Below are positions 45,755-55,045 of a stretch of 64,000 nt of DNA, piece after piece. The DNA is taken from NCBI RefSeq assembly GCF_025151045.1, contig NZ_CP102285.1, positions 2,790,001 to 2,854,000 of the forward strand, read 5' to 3'. Position numbers and translations under genes: made by a program. Each line of letters opens with the position of its first letter. The stretch's first letter is position 1. The notes beneath the pieces are model-generated. The model worked only from the letters and a program-made list of their open reading frames with translations, ran no database searches and had not been told where the DNA came from. This DNA is from Parabacteroides johnsonii DSM 18315 (lineage in GTDB: Bacteria; Bacteroidota; Bacteroidia; Bacteroidales; Tannerellaceae).

Positions 45755-48700
45755 TTAAAATTGAACATTCAAACCAAATGAATAAGTACGGGCAAACGGA
45801 TAAGCCCACGCGCTCGAAGCTTCCGGATCCATACCTGGCACAAAATCAGAGATCGTAAACAGGTTGTTTGCCGTAAAATAAACACGCACGCGACTAAAGC
45901 CTGTCGAAGACAACACATTACGAGGGATAGTATATCCCAATGTCAAATTTTTCATACGCAAATAGCCTGCGTTGATCATCCAAAAATCAGAGTTCTCATA
46001 ATTATGATTGGCATCATCTTTATTCAAGATACGTGGATACTTGGCATTCGTATTCTGCGGACTCCAATAATCCAACTGATGTTCAAAAAAAGTCGCGTCA
46101 TATAACGGTCTTATAAAATTATCTTTCACAATCCGGTCTTGCTGCCCTATTCCCTGGAAAAATATTCCCAAATCAAAGTTCTTATAATCAAACGAAAGGT
46201 TCAAACCATACAGAAAATGCGGATTCGGATCACCTAAAACGACACGGTCGTTCGCGTCAATTTTGTCATCACCATTCTGGTTTTTGTAGCGGATATCACC
46301 AGCTCCCGTTTTTGAATTTTGGAATGGGGCTTCTGCCACTTCTTCATCAGATTGAAATAATCCCATTGATTCATATCCATAGATCGAATTGAACGGCAAA
46401 CCTACTTCCGTATATGTCGTAGAACTTTTCCAAGGTCCGGTATCACCCAAGTCAACCACTTCATTCCGGTTATCCGACAAGTTGGCAGAGATACTATACC
46501 CGAAGTCATTAATCCGGTCATTCCATCCCAAAGACAATTCCCAACCTTTATTGCGAACCTGTCCGATATTCATATTCGGCTTACCGAAGCCATATTCCAA
46601 CGGAACGGGAACAGCCAACAAGATGTCTTTCGTATTTTTGACGTAATATTCACCTGTAAAATTCAAACGACTATTCAACAATTTAGCATCCACACCGACA
46701 TTGAACATTTCCGAACGTTCCCAACTCAAAGCCTGATTTCCGATTGTTTTCAATTGAGCCATTTGTTGGTAACTATTATTTAAAATCAAACCACCCGTAG
46801 AAACCAACGTATAGCTCGGATATAAGCCCAAACCATTTGCATTTCCCGTTTGTCCCCAAGAAGCACGGATCTTCAAATCATCCAAATAATCCTTTGTCTC
46901 TTCCATAAAAGACTCCTGAGAAATTCTCCACGCTACAGCAATAGAAGGAAATGAAGACCAACGGCTGCCTTTTGCAAAACGAGAAGAGGCATCCGAACGC
47001 ATACTCAACGACAAAATATATTTATTGTCATAGTCATAGTTGATACGACCGATGAAAGAGGCCAATGCCCAATGCTCACCGTTACCATCATTACTCCAAT
47101 TGTCTTTCGGACCCGGGTTCAGCTCCCAGATCAAATCTGTAGGATAACCGGAACGAGATCCTTTCAGCCAGTCGCTGCTTTCGCTCTCCTGCTGATAGCC
47201 GGCTAAGATATCCAAATTGTGGACACCGAAACTCTTTTTATAGCTCAACAAAGCCTGCAAGTTGTAGTAGTTATTCTGATCTCTACGGTCAGAGAAGCTG
47301 TTTTGGCCTTTTTCAATGATTTCTTGTGTAAAATAGTTTTTATACACCAATTTACGGGACTGAGATTCTTCTCCTTTAAAAACATACTTCACATTGGCAA
47401 TACCCGTAAACGTCAGTCCTTCGATAATTTCATAGTTCAACTTGAAAAGTCCGGATGCTTCGTGCCGATTTGTAAACTTCTGTCCACCTTCATAAAGAGC
47501 AACCAACGGGTTGGTAAAAAAGCCGGCATTGTAACCGTAAGTTCCATCTGTATAATAAGCTACCATCGTCGGATCGGCTCCGATAACCTGCTTATAAATA
47601 TCTTGCTGATTATTCAATCCTTCCATATCCCGTAACTGATAACGAATATCAAAAGAGACATCAAATTTCTTGCTAATCTGGATATCCGTACTTGAACGGA
47701 CATTGAATACATTCTGTTGCGTCATCGGGAAAATACCGGTTTGATGATCCACCCCTGCACTCACCAAATACTTCACCTTTTCCGTTCCACCAGAAGCCTC
47801 AATACCATGACGGGTCGTCACACTGTTCTGGATGGCCAAGTCCAACCAATCTGTATTAGGATAACGGTTCGGATCCCCTCCTTTTTCATAACCGGCAATC
47901 TGTTCAGCCGTATAAATCGGATCTTGATTCATATTACCCACAGCCTCATTCATAATACGGGCATATTGTGCAGAGCTGACTGTTTTAGGCATATGCATCG
48001 GCGTGTTCACCCCCACAGAACCGTTATAACGGAATGTTGGTTTTCCTTCCTTACCTCGTTTTGTTGTAATCAACAAAACACCATTGGCAGCACGTGACCC
48101 ATAGATAGCAGCCGAAGCTGCATCTTTCAACACATTAATACTTTCAATATCTTCAGGATTCAGGAAGTTGAAATCGGCCGGAACGCCGTCTACCAATACT
48201 AACGGGGCTGTAGAATTATCAGTATTCAAAACCGAAGAACCACGTAATTGAAGAGAAGGAGCTTCTCCTGGCGCTCCTTTACCTGTCACCATCAAGCCTG
48301 GAACCTGCCCTTGCAAAGCTTCTCCAACAGTCTGAACCGGACGGTTTTGTAACGTTTCTGCCTTAACTGTCGTAACAGCCGTTGCAATGTTACCCTTGCG
48401 CTGTGTTCCATAACCGACCACTACGACTTCATCTAAACTCTGCAAATCTTCTTTTAAAACAATATTCCATTTTTTCTGGCTTTTCACTGCAAATTGCTGA
48501 TCTACATAACCGATGTATGACACGACCAAAATGGCATTATCCGAGGAGGCATTGATCGAGAACTTTCCATCCATATCCGTCACTGTTCCATTGGTCGTTC
48601 CTTTTTCTACGACATTCGCACCAATAATCGGCAAACCCGTCTCATCTACGATTACTCCAGTGATGTTTTTCCCTGTCTGCTGAGCAATAGATAATATCTG

Positions 48701-49078
48701 CTTTCCTCCTCGCTTTGTCAAGACAATATAATCATCATCAAAAACATACGTGATGCCAGAACCCTCAAAAACACGGTTCAAGCAATCAGCAACGGAACTG
48801 CTCCCGGCTTCAAGCGAAACCGTTCTGTTCGCATCCACTTCTCGCTTATTGTACACGAACATATATCCCGTTTCTTTTTCGACCTGTTCGATAAAGGCTC
48901 CGATTGTCATACGGGAATTCGTGATATTTACTTTTGCCGTCTGTGCATCCATGTCTGCCGCATAGGTAGCAAAGGCACAGGCGAACAATCCCAATGTTGA
49001 TAATCTCATGATATTAAAAAATTTACCAAGGCAGTGCCTTTTACATAATAAATGTAGAGATAAAGTATATTTTTTCAT
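45755..49078 (-). CDS. SusC/RagA-type TonB-dependent transporter with STN domain
   Basis: 1107 residues. The start at 49078 (MKKYTLSLHLL) gives a normal signal peptide ending AFATYAAD; the longer frame from 49225 translates the leader. Order: STN/secretin-like domain at about 46-120, carboxypeptidase-like regulatory domain (ITGVIVDETGLPIIGANVVE), plug with VVVVGYGTQRKG, then the 22-strand barrel. The STN domain marks a transporter that signals through an anti-sigma factor, in line with the FecR/ECF pair upstream. It imports the oligosaccharide with SusD. Confidence 0.95.
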   Translation of the reverse strand: MKKYTLSLHLLCKRHCLGKFFNIMRLSTLGLFACAFATYAADMDAQTAKVNITNSRMTIGAFIEQVEKETGYMFVYNKREVDANRTVSLEAGSSSVADCLNRVFEGSGITYVFDDDYIVLTKRGGKQILSIAQQTGKNITGVIVDETGLPIIGANVVEKGTTNGTVTDMDGKFSINASSDNAILVVSYIGYVDQQFAVKSQKKWNIVLKEDLQSLDEVVVVGYGTQRKGNIATAVTTVKAETLQNRPVQTVGEALQGQVPGLMVTGKGAPGEAPSLQLRGSSVLNTDNSTAPLVLVDGVPADFNFLNPEDIESINVLKDAASAAIYGSRAANGVLLITTKRGKEGKPTFRYNGSVGVNTPMHMPKTVSSAQYARIMNEAVGNMNQDPIYTAEQIAGYEKGGDPNRYPNTDWLDLAIQNSVTTRHGIEASGGTEKVKYLVSAGVDHQTGIFPMTQQNVFNVRSSTDIQISKKFDVSFDIRYQLRDMEGLNNQQDIYKQVIGADPTMVAYYTDGTYGYNAGFFTNPLVALYEGGQKFTNRHEASGLFKLNYEIIEGLTFTGIANVKYVFKGEESQSRKLVYKNYFTQEIIEKGQNSFSDRRDQNNYYNLQALLSYKKSFGVHNLDILAGYQQESESSDWLKGSRSGYPTDLIWELNPGPKDNWSNDGNGEHWALASFIGRINYDYDNKYILSLSMRSDASSRFAKGSRWSSFPSIAVAWRISQESFMEETKDYLDDLKIRASWGQTGNANGLGLYPSYTLVSTGGLILNNSYQQMAQLKTIGNQALSWERSEMFNVGVDAKLLNSRLNFTGEYYVKNTKDILLAVPVPLEYGFGKPNMNIGQVRNKGWELSLGWNDRINDFGYSISANLSDNRNEVVDLGDTGPWKSSTTYTEVGLPFNSIYGYESMGLFQSDEEVAEAPFQNSKTGAGDIRYKNQNGDDKIDANDRVVLGDPNPHFLYGLNLSFDYKNFDLGIFFQGIGQQDRIVKDNFIRPLYDATFFEHQLDYWSPQNTNAKYPRILNKDDANHNYENSDFWMINAGYLRMKNLTLGYTIPRNVLSSTGFSRVRVYFTANNLFTISDFVPGMDPEASSAWAYPFARTYSFGLNVQF

Positions 49079-49091
49079 ACTTTTGCGAATT

Positions 49092-49168
49092 ATATATTTA
49101 ATACTTTTTTTACGACTAAGAGTGTTAGATTTAAGTCGTCCGGTGCGGGAACACCGGACGATTTTTTT
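49092..49168 (+). ncRNA. Candidate cis-antisense small RNA in the susC leader (DonS-like)
   Basis: On the plus strand a TACTTTTG promoter element (49078-49085) overlaps the susC start codon. About 50 bp further a perfect 9-bp terminator stem CGTCCGGTG (49137-49145) / CACCGGACG (49152-49160) is followed by seven T (49162-49168). This predicts a 75-80 nt RNA complementary to the susC 5' untranslated region. No plus-strand gene is near to need that terminator. Antisense RNAs of this kind (DonS) repress susC in Bacteroides PULs that have ECF/anti-sigma control. Start site inferred. The rest of the gap to 49488 is AT-rich and shows no gene. Confidence 0.6.
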
Positions 49169-49488
49169 ATATAAAAAGCTTCTTCCATTCAAATCATAGG
49201 CATTATCTTTTTTAAGGTTACACATGTTTTTCCAGATATTTATAAGTTTAACCCTTCATCCATAAAAGACCACTATAGATTATTTATTTTTTAACCCTAC
49301 TTAACATCCTCCAAAACAAATAAACCCGATAACAACATTTCTATCTCCACTATCAAAATGTCACTACTATCCCATCAAAATCGGATTTCTATAGCAGATA
49401 TTTGGAATTACTATTGCGGGTAATATTTTTTAACCTTACATACAGTACAGTTTTATCCTTTTTTCCCTATCAAAATGGTAATGCAATT

Positions 49489-50469
49489 TTATTGCAATAC
49501 AATAAAATTCCTATCGTCATCTTTCGTATACTTGAACGGATATACAATCTGGAGTTTCCGCAAGACGCTTTCCACTCCATCCCGTTGTCTGAATTTACCG
49601 GTATAGCGGAAGTTTCCGAGCTTCGTGTTTTTCACAATGATAGACACATCATAATAGAGTTCCAACTTCTTAATGATATCTGTCAGCAACATATCGTCAA
49701 AGATAAAGACACCCTCCTTCCATGCCATAAAATCCGTATTCTCGAATGAAGAGACTTTGGAAGAATGGTCCGAGACTACGATCTGCTGCCGAGGTTGCAA
49801 AGCATAGCTGCTATTCCTGTTATGCACACAGGAAACAGAGACAGCCCCTTCAACCAGTGAAGCGACGAAATATTCTTCCGTATCGTAAGCATTCACATTG
49901 AACTTCGTTCCGGTAACCTGAATATCCATTTTGTTTGTTTTGACCACGAAAGGATTCCCCGCTGCTTTTTCCACTTCGAAAAAGGCTTCGCCATGCAGTT
50001 CGACTTCCCGCCTCTTCGGGTCGAAACGTTCGGGATAGCGCAAGGTGGTGTTGGCGTTCAACCAGACTTCAGTGCCGTCAGCAAGCAAGACTTTGGCACG
50101 CTGCCCGGCCGGAGTCGAAAACTCCTGATAACGGACAAACTCTTCCTCTTTGTCTCCTGCATAATTCATCAGCAGATAAGTCGACAAGACGGAAAAGAGC
50201 ACGATCGCGGCATAACCCGCTACTTTACGCAAACTGAATAGCAACGCACGTTTCTTGCGCATGCCGATAAACGAGCGATATTGCCTATCCAAAACTGTTC
50301 CCTCTTCATTCGCCAAAGAAACAAGCGCGGATAGATTTTGTATCCCGGCCGCCTCTTTCCTGAGCTCTTCATTTTCTTTCAACTGCTGGAATAGTATTCG
50401 TTTTTCTTCCACAGAAATCTCTCCTGCCAAATATTTTGATAACAGATCGTACATACTTCCTTTTGTCAT
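49489..50469 (-). CDS. FecR-type anti-sigma factor
   Basis: 326 residues. The cytoplasmic N-terminal part (about 1-85) includes LAGEISVEEKRILFQQL; one membrane helix lies at about 85-105 (VAGYAAIVLFSVLSTYLLM). The periplasmic FecR domain has TPAGQRAKVLLADGTEVWLN and ELHGEAFFEVEK, and ends in a DUF4974-like region (VSIIVKNTKLGNFRYTGKF). It senses the STN domain of the SusC transporter and releases the ECF sigma factor when ligand is bound. Confidence 0.94.
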   Translation of the reverse strand: MTKGSMYDLLSKYLAGEISVEEKRILFQQLKENEELRKEAAGIQNLSALVSLANEEGTVLDRQYRSFIGMRKKRALLFSLRKVAGYAAIVLFSVLSTYLLMNYAGDKEEEFVRYQEFSTPAGQRAKVLLADGTEVWLNANTTLRYPERFDPKRREVELHGEAFFEVEKAAGNPFVVKTNKMDIQVTGTKFNVNAYDTEEYFVASLVEGAVSVSCVHNRNSSYALQPRQQIVVSDHSSKVSSFENTDFMAWKEGVFIFDDMLLTDIIKKLELYYDVSIIVKNTKLGNFRYTGKFRQRDGVESVLRKLQIVYPFKYTKDDDRNFIVLQ

Positions 50470-50527
50470 TATATAAGTTAAACCCTCGTCGCGGAACGAA
50501 CCACTATACTCCAGTTCAAAATAAACA

Positions 50528-51070
50528 TTAATTAACCAGGAACAACAACAGCGGCAAATAGTCTTTCAATGCCACACGCAATTTTTTGAGAGCTGTCACC
50601 ATTTGGTTCTCTACCGTATTCACGGAGATTCCTAATTCGTCCGATATTTCCTTGTATTTGAGTCCTTCAATACGGCTTTTGATAAAGACTTCGCGGCAAC
50701 GTTCCGGCAACGTGTCAAGAGCACGCCGGATAACCTCTTGCAACTCCTCTTCCGACTGATAGGAATAGTTGAACGTTTCCAAAGCATACAGTTTAAATCC
50801 CAGCTCCTCTTTCATCTGGCTGTTATACTCTTCTTCGATCAGCTTGTGACGCAGGAAGTTCAGGCAACGGTTTTTTACCAACGTAAACAAATAAGTTGTA
50901 AGTGTAAAAGAGATCTCAATTTCTTCCTTTCTTTCCCAAAGTATGAGAAACACATCTTGCACAATATTCTCTGCATCTTCGTTTGCCGGAACGTAGTTTT
51001 TGGCAAAAGCGAACATCTTCGGATAATACAGCTTATATAGTTTCTCAAAATCCCCTTTAAGGTATAACAT
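50528..51070 (-). CDS. ECF RNA polymerase sigma factor of the PUL
   Basis: 180 residues from ATG 51070 (MLYLKGDFEKLYKLYYP). The longer frame begins at 51097 with a TTG that is itself part of the -7 element TACTTTTG, so it cannot be the start. Sigma region 2 (NAEDIV-like ENIVQDVFLILW) and region 4 (LPERCREVFIKSRIEGLKYKEISDELGISVNTVENQM) are clear. It is held by the FecR protein encoded 58 bp downstream and probably drives the susC promoter. Confidence 0.94.
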   Translation of the reverse strand: MLYLKGDFEKLYKLYYPKMFAFAKNYVPANEDAENIVQDVFLILWERKEEIEISFTLTTYLFTLVKNRCLNFLRHKLIEEEYNSQMKEELGFKLYALETFNYSYQSEEELQEVIRRALDTLPERCREVFIKSRIEGLKYKEISDELGISVNTVENQMVTALKKLRVALKDYLPLLLFLVN

Positions 51071-51094
51071 ATCTGGTATATTTACTCTTTTTAG

Positions 51095-51124
51095 CAAAAG
51101 TAGTATATTATTTCAGAGTTCAAA
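51095..51124 (-). promoter_or_regulatory. Promoter of the ECF sigma gene
   Basis: On the minus strand TTTG (51124-51121) lies 18 bp before TACTTTTG (51102-51095), a good match to the Bacteroidales -33/-7 pattern. Start of transcription near 51088. Confidence 0.65.
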
Positions 51125-51220
51125 CATCTGCTTCTAAAATTATCTCATCCATACCGGCAGCCTCCGAAACACATTCTGCCAATCCAACAATGATTCTCTT
51201 AGCATCCACAAACACAGGCT
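51125..51220 (-). pseudogene. Possible protein fragment, minus strand
   Basis: A frame of about 32 codons without a start, reading FVDAKRIIVGLAECVSEA then GMDEIILEADV and a stop, looks like the end of a protein. An in-frame TAG lies directly before it. Origin not recognised. Confidence 0.25.
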
Positions 51221-51262
51221 AATTTCAGTGCAGGCAAGAGGGAATATAATTTTCTTCAGACA

Positions 51263-51384
51263 CTAAAGAGTTGAAATTTCTTCGATAGATAATCCGGTGG
51301 ACAAAGCGATGATCTCCAAAGAGACTTTGTTCTTTTTCAGATTGCAGGTTATTTCTTTTTGATTTTCCTTTTCTCCTTCCGCCC
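51263..51384 (-). pseudogene. C-terminal remnant of an Rpn/PD-(D/E)XK transposase-family protein
   Basis: In one minus-strand frame the residues GRAEGEKENQKEI, NLKKNKVSLEIIALSTGLS and IEEISTL are present, then a stop. This is the typical end of Rpn-type recombination-promoting nuclease proteins (GRAEGE..., GLSIEEI). The catalytic N-terminal part is absent. It overlaps the end of the 51349-51690 gene in a different frame. Confidence 0.55.
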
Positions 51385-51690
51385 GTCCATAGGGACACGG
51401 AACAAATACGCATTCCCGACGAATGTCCGCACCAACTTTCCTTCCTGCATCATCTTCTTCAGATCCGCAGCCGCCTTCGTCTTCCCGCAACGGCAAAGGC
51501 CGCGATAGACCTTGCCGGTTATGTAAGGATGCGTCTTTAGGTATTCCATCGTCCGCTGCTCGCACACTTCCTGGGTGAAACCGACAGTTTTTTTTCTGGC
51601 GAACGGTCGTTCGCTGGCTGGAGGACGATCGTTCACCAATCGGCGAACAACCGTTCGTCCTACGGCGGACGATTTGGGAATTACACTCAA
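51349..51690 (-). CDS. Small HTH-like hypothetical protein
   Basis: Frame of 113 codons; the part from about residue 40 looks genuine: EVCEQRTMEYLKTHPY, GLCRCGKTKAAADLKKMMQE and LVRTFVGNAYLFRVP resemble a winged-helix module. The start is unclear: the TTG at 51690 lies in a TATCTTTG promoter element, and the next ATG is at 51549, which would leave 66 residues. The segment between them contains inverted GCGAACGG/CCGTTCG patches and may be leader. Function unknown; the surrounding 700 bp look decayed. Confidence 0.4.
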   Translation of the reverse strand: MSVIPKSSAVGRTVVRRLVNDRPPASERPFARKKTVGFTQEVCEQRTMEYLKTHPYITGKVYRGLCRCGKTKAAADLKKMMQEGKLVRTFVGNAYLFRVPMDGRKEKRKIKKK

Positions 51691-51772
51691 AGATATAATA
51701 AATAAAGGAAGAAGAACTAATAAATACAGAGAAATACAGTAATGCTTGATTTATTTTATTTGTCCGTATCTC

Positions 51773-51804
51773 CTTGCAGCATTGCGCAAAAGCCAGTATC
51801 TTTG
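51773..51804 (+). promoter_or_regulatory. Promoter of the pseudouridine synthase gene
   Basis: TTG at 51773 and TATCTTTG at 51797-51804, 21 bp apart. The ATG follows at 51827. Confidence 0.6.
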
Positions 51805-51826
51805 TCAACTATATATAATTAGGAAT

Positions 51827-52747
51827 ATGGCAAGACGCTCAGAATACAGAGGCACAGATAGATCCAAGGCCCCTCGAGGACGTAAAGTTACAGTGAAAGA
51901 GGAGAATACGTTACTTCCTTTCCTGTTCGGTCTTTTAAACGAACAAAGTAAAAGTTCAGTCAAGGCACTACTCGCCCACGGACAGATTTCAGTCAATGGT
52001 ACGGTAACCTCCCAGTTCAACACGCCGCTCATACCGGGCGACGAAGTGTTAATCAGTTACGAACGAGGAAAAGTCGAGTTCAACAACCCGCTGCTCACGA
52101 TTGTTTGGGAAGATGACGACTTGATAGTCGTAAACAAGAAAGAAGGCTTGCTTTCGGTTTCCAGCACGCGTGTAAAGGAACGGACCGCTTTTCATCTACT
52201 TAGCGGGTACGTCAAGAAGACGGACCCACGCAACAAGATATTCGTGCTCCATCGCCTGGACCGCGACACTTCGGGGTTGATGATGTTCGCCAAGAACCTG
52301 CAAGTGCAAAAAGCATTGCAATCGAACTGGAACTCTGCCATCACGGCACGCACATACGTCGCCGTAGTGGAAGGACGTCCGGAAAAGGATTCCGATCTGA
52401 TCATTTCCAACCTGACCGAAAACACCAAGATGCAAGTGTATGTGACAACTGAAGGAGACGGAAAAGAGGCGATCACACGCTATCGCCTGCTACACAGTAA
52501 CGGGGCCTATTCGCTGTTGGAACTCGACCTGGAGACAGGCCGCAAGAACCAGATACGCGCACAGATGCAATCGATCGGGCACTCCATCGCAGGCGATTAC
52601 AAGTACGGTGCGGAGACAGATCCAACCGGACGCCTGATGCTTCACGCCCGACGACTCGATTTCATTCATCCGGTAACGGGCGAAGAAATGCATTTCGAGA
52701 CACGCATTCCTGATAAATTCACTTCTTTAGCTCATAAACAAAAATAA
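51827..52747 (+). CDS. RluA-family pseudouridine synthase
   Basis: 306 residues from ATG 51827 (MARRSEYRG). An S4 RNA-binding domain comes first (about 30-85, SSVKALLAHGQISVNG), then the catalytic domain with HRLDRDTSGLMMFAKN, where the Asp near 143 attacks uridine, and the family motif GRKNQIRAQ. It turns uridines into pseudouridine, probably in 23S rRNA; the exact position is unknown. dsbD follows 7 bp later, probably co-transcribed. Confidence 0.92.
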   Translation: MARRSEYRGTDRSKAPRGRKVTVKEENTLLPFLFGLLNEQSKSSVKALLAHGQISVNGTVTSQFNTPLIPGDEVLISYERGKVEFNNPLLTIVWEDDDLIVVNKKEGLLSVSSTRVKERTAFHLLSGYVKKTDPRNKIFVLHRLDRDTSGLMMFAKNLQVQKALQSNWNSAITARTYVAVVEGRPEKDSDLIISNLTENTKMQVYVTTEGDGKEAITRYRLLHSNGAYSLLELDLETGRKNQIRAQMQSIGHSIAGDYKYGAETDPTGRLMLHARRLDFIHPVTGEEMHFETRIPDKFTSLAHKQK

Positions 52748-52754
52748 AAATAAT

Positions 52755-54848
52755 ATGAAGAAGCTCTTTAGTACCTTGATGTTGGTGCTCGTCGCACTGA
52801 CTGTACAGGCACAGATTCTCCAGCCTGTGAAATGGAAAATACAACTGAATGACTCCGGCTCAGCAGAGAAAGAGATCGTATTTACCGCTACTGCCGATAA
52901 AGGCTGGCATTTGTATGACCAGGACCTGCCGGAAGGCGGCCCCGTCTCCACTTCGTTCACATTCGAGACATTAAAGGGAGCCGAGCTGATCGGCAAGCCG
53001 ACTTCATCTGTCAAACCGACCACCGTGTACGACGAACTGTTCGCCATGAACCTACGTTGGTATCCGGGTACCGTTTCGTTCACCCAAAAGTTCAAAGTGA
53101 CCGATCCAGCCAAGTTTAAAGCCGAAGGGGAAGTAGAATTCATGGCTTGCAACGACGAAACTTGTCTGCCTCCCGACCGCGTCAGCTTCTCATTCGACAA
53201 AAAGAATATAAAAATGACAGCCGTCGCCGAAACAGTGGTGGAAAAACCGGAAGTCGAGCAAGACGATGTAACAGCCGTGCAACCGGATACCGAAAAGGTG
53301 GTAGAAGAAGTGGCAGAACTGAAAACTCCCACTCCTGATGTCAATAAGGACAAAGCGGAGAATAAGCCGGTCCTCGTATCCAATGAGCTGACCGACAACG
53401 CTGCTCTCTGGACTCCCGTCATTGACCGGTTGAAGGCTTTCGGCGACACGACGGTTTCCGCGACCGATACATCGTGGTTGTTCATCTTCTTCGCCGGTTT
53501 CTTAGGTGGATTAATCGCCCTGCTAACACCCTGTGTATGGCCGATGATCCCGATGACGGTCAGTTTCTTCCTTAAACGGACAAAGGACCGCAAAAAGGCG
53601 ATCCGCGATGCGGTGACATACGGACTTTCGATCATTGTGATTTATCTGGTGATGGGATTGCTGATTACGGGGATATTCGGGGCAAGTGCGCTGAACGACT
53701 TGTCGACAAATGCAATCTTCAATATCATTTTCTTCCTGCTGTTAGTTATCTTTGCCATCTCTTTCTTCGGAGCGTTCGAAATGGTATTGCCCTCTTCCTG
53801 GACAAATAAGCTGGATACGAAGGCGGATTCAACAACGGGCATTATCAGTATTTTCTTCATGTCGTTCACTCTGGTGTTGGTTTCCTTCTCTTGCACAGGC
53901 CCGATTATCGGGACTTTGCTGGTACAGGCTGCTTCAATGGGAACGGCAGTAGGACCGGCTATCGGTATGTTCGGTTTTGCATTGGCACTGTCTATTCCGT
54001 TCAGCCTTTTCGCCATCTTCCCGAATATGCTGCAAAGCATGCCGAAATCCGGTGGTTGGCTCAATTCCGTCAAGGTGGTGTTAGGCTTCCTTGAACTGGC
54101 ACTGGCGCTCAAGTTCCTCTCTGTCGCCGACCTGGCCTATGGATGGCGCTTGCTGGACCGCGAAGTGTTTATCGTGCTTTGGATCGTTATCTTTGCCCTG
54201 TTGGGAGCTTACCTGTTAGGCAAAATCAAGTTCAGCCATGACAGTGACTTGCCGTATGTATCCGTACCGCGTCTGTTCATGGCGATCATTTCTTTCTCTT
54301 TTGCCGTTTATATGGTTCCGGGGCTTTGGGGAGCGCCATTGAAAGCAATCAGCGCCTTTGCTCCTCCTCTGTATACTCAGGATTTCAACCTGTACAACAG
54401 TGAAGTACACGCTGCTTTTGACGATTACGAAGTCGGCATGGCATACGCCAAGAAGGTGAACAAGCCGGTCATGATCGATTTCTCCGGCTTCGGTTGTGTG
54501 AACTGCCGCAAGATGGAAGCATCCGTTTGGACCGACCCGAAAGTAAAACAGATATTGGAAAATGATTATGTCCTGATCACCCTGATGGTCGACGACAAGA
54601 CGAAGCTGCCGCATCCGATCACGATCGAGGAGCATGGCAAGACTCGCAAGTTGAAAACAATCGGCGACAAATGGAGTTATTTGCAGCGCAGCAAATTCGG
54701 TGCAAACGCCCAACCGTTCTACATTTTGCTGAATGCCGAAGGCGAACCGATCGGCCCGTCATATGCATTCAACGAAAGTGTTCCCGACTATATCAAATTC
54801 CTGGAAAACGGATTGAAAGTATTTAAAGAACAAGAAAATGATAAATAA
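52755..54848 (+). CDS. DsbD-like thiol:disulfide interchange protein
   Basis: 697 residues. Signal peptide to about 20 (VALTVQAQ), an N-terminal DsbD-alpha-like periplasmic domain with Cys in MACNDETCLPPDR, and an acidic linker. Then eight membrane segments (about 235-530, including the CVWPMIP and SCTGPIIG cysteine motifs), and a C-terminal thioredoxin domain with GCVNCRKM near 580. It carries electrons from the cytoplasm to the periplasm for reduction of disulfides or cytochrome c maturation. Confidence 0.93.
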   Translation: MKKLFSTLMLVLVALTVQAQILQPVKWKIQLNDSGSAEKEIVFTATADKGWHLYDQDLPEGGPVSTSFTFETLKGAELIGKPTSSVKPTTVYDELFAMNLRWYPGTVSFTQKFKVTDPAKFKAEGEVEFMACNDETCLPPDRVSFSFDKKNIKMTAVAETVVEKPEVEQDDVTAVQPDTEKVVEEVAELKTPTPDVNKDKAENKPVLVSNELTDNAALWTPVIDRLKAFGDTTVSATDTSWLFIFFAGFLGGLIALLTPCVWPMIPMTVSFFLKRTKDRKKAIRDAVTYGLSIIVIYLVMGLLITGIFGASALNDLSTNAIFNIIFFLLLVIFAISFFGAFEMVLPSSWTNKLDTKADSTTGIISIFFMSFTLVLVSFSCTGPIIGTLLVQAASMGTAVGPAIGMFGFALALSIPFSLFAIFPNMLQSMPKSGGWLNSVKVVLGFLELALALKFLSVADLAYGWRLLDREVFIVLWIVIFALLGAYLLGKIKFSHDSDLPYVSVPRLFMAIISFSFAVYMVPGLWGAPLKAISAFAPPLYTQDFNLYNSEVHAAFDDYEVGMAYAKKVNKPVMIDFSGFGCVNCRKMEASVWTDPKVKQILENDYVLITLMVDDKTKLPHPITIEEHGKTRKLKTIGDKWSYLQRSKFGANAQPFYILLNAEGEPIGPSYAFNESVPDYIKFLENGLKVFKEQENDK

Positions 54849-54890
54849 TATCTCATAAGTAATGTGAGGGTGTGTCAAATTGATATTACC

Positions 54891-54990
54891 GGACGCAGAT
54901 AATCCAGAACACGCAGACTGACGCAGATTTATTTTGTTGACAATTAATAGTATCCGCGTTAATCTGTGCCAGTCTGCGTCATCTGCGTCC
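54891..54990. repeat. Large inverted repeat before mazG
   Basis: GGACGCAGAT (54891-54900) pairs with ATCTGCGTCC (54981-54990), and inside it ACGCAGACTG (54911-54920) pairs with CAGTCTGCGT (54970-54979) and ACGCAGATT (54921-54929) with AATCTGTG (54961-54968). ACGCAGA recurs four times. It resembles dispersed Bacteroidales intergenic palindromes built of ACGCAGAT words. It separates dsbD from mazG and lacks a T run. Confidence 0.85.
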
Positions 54991-55045
54991 CATGAATACC
55001 GATATCTTCCCCTCCACATTCTTCCCTATTATAACAAACAGACAA

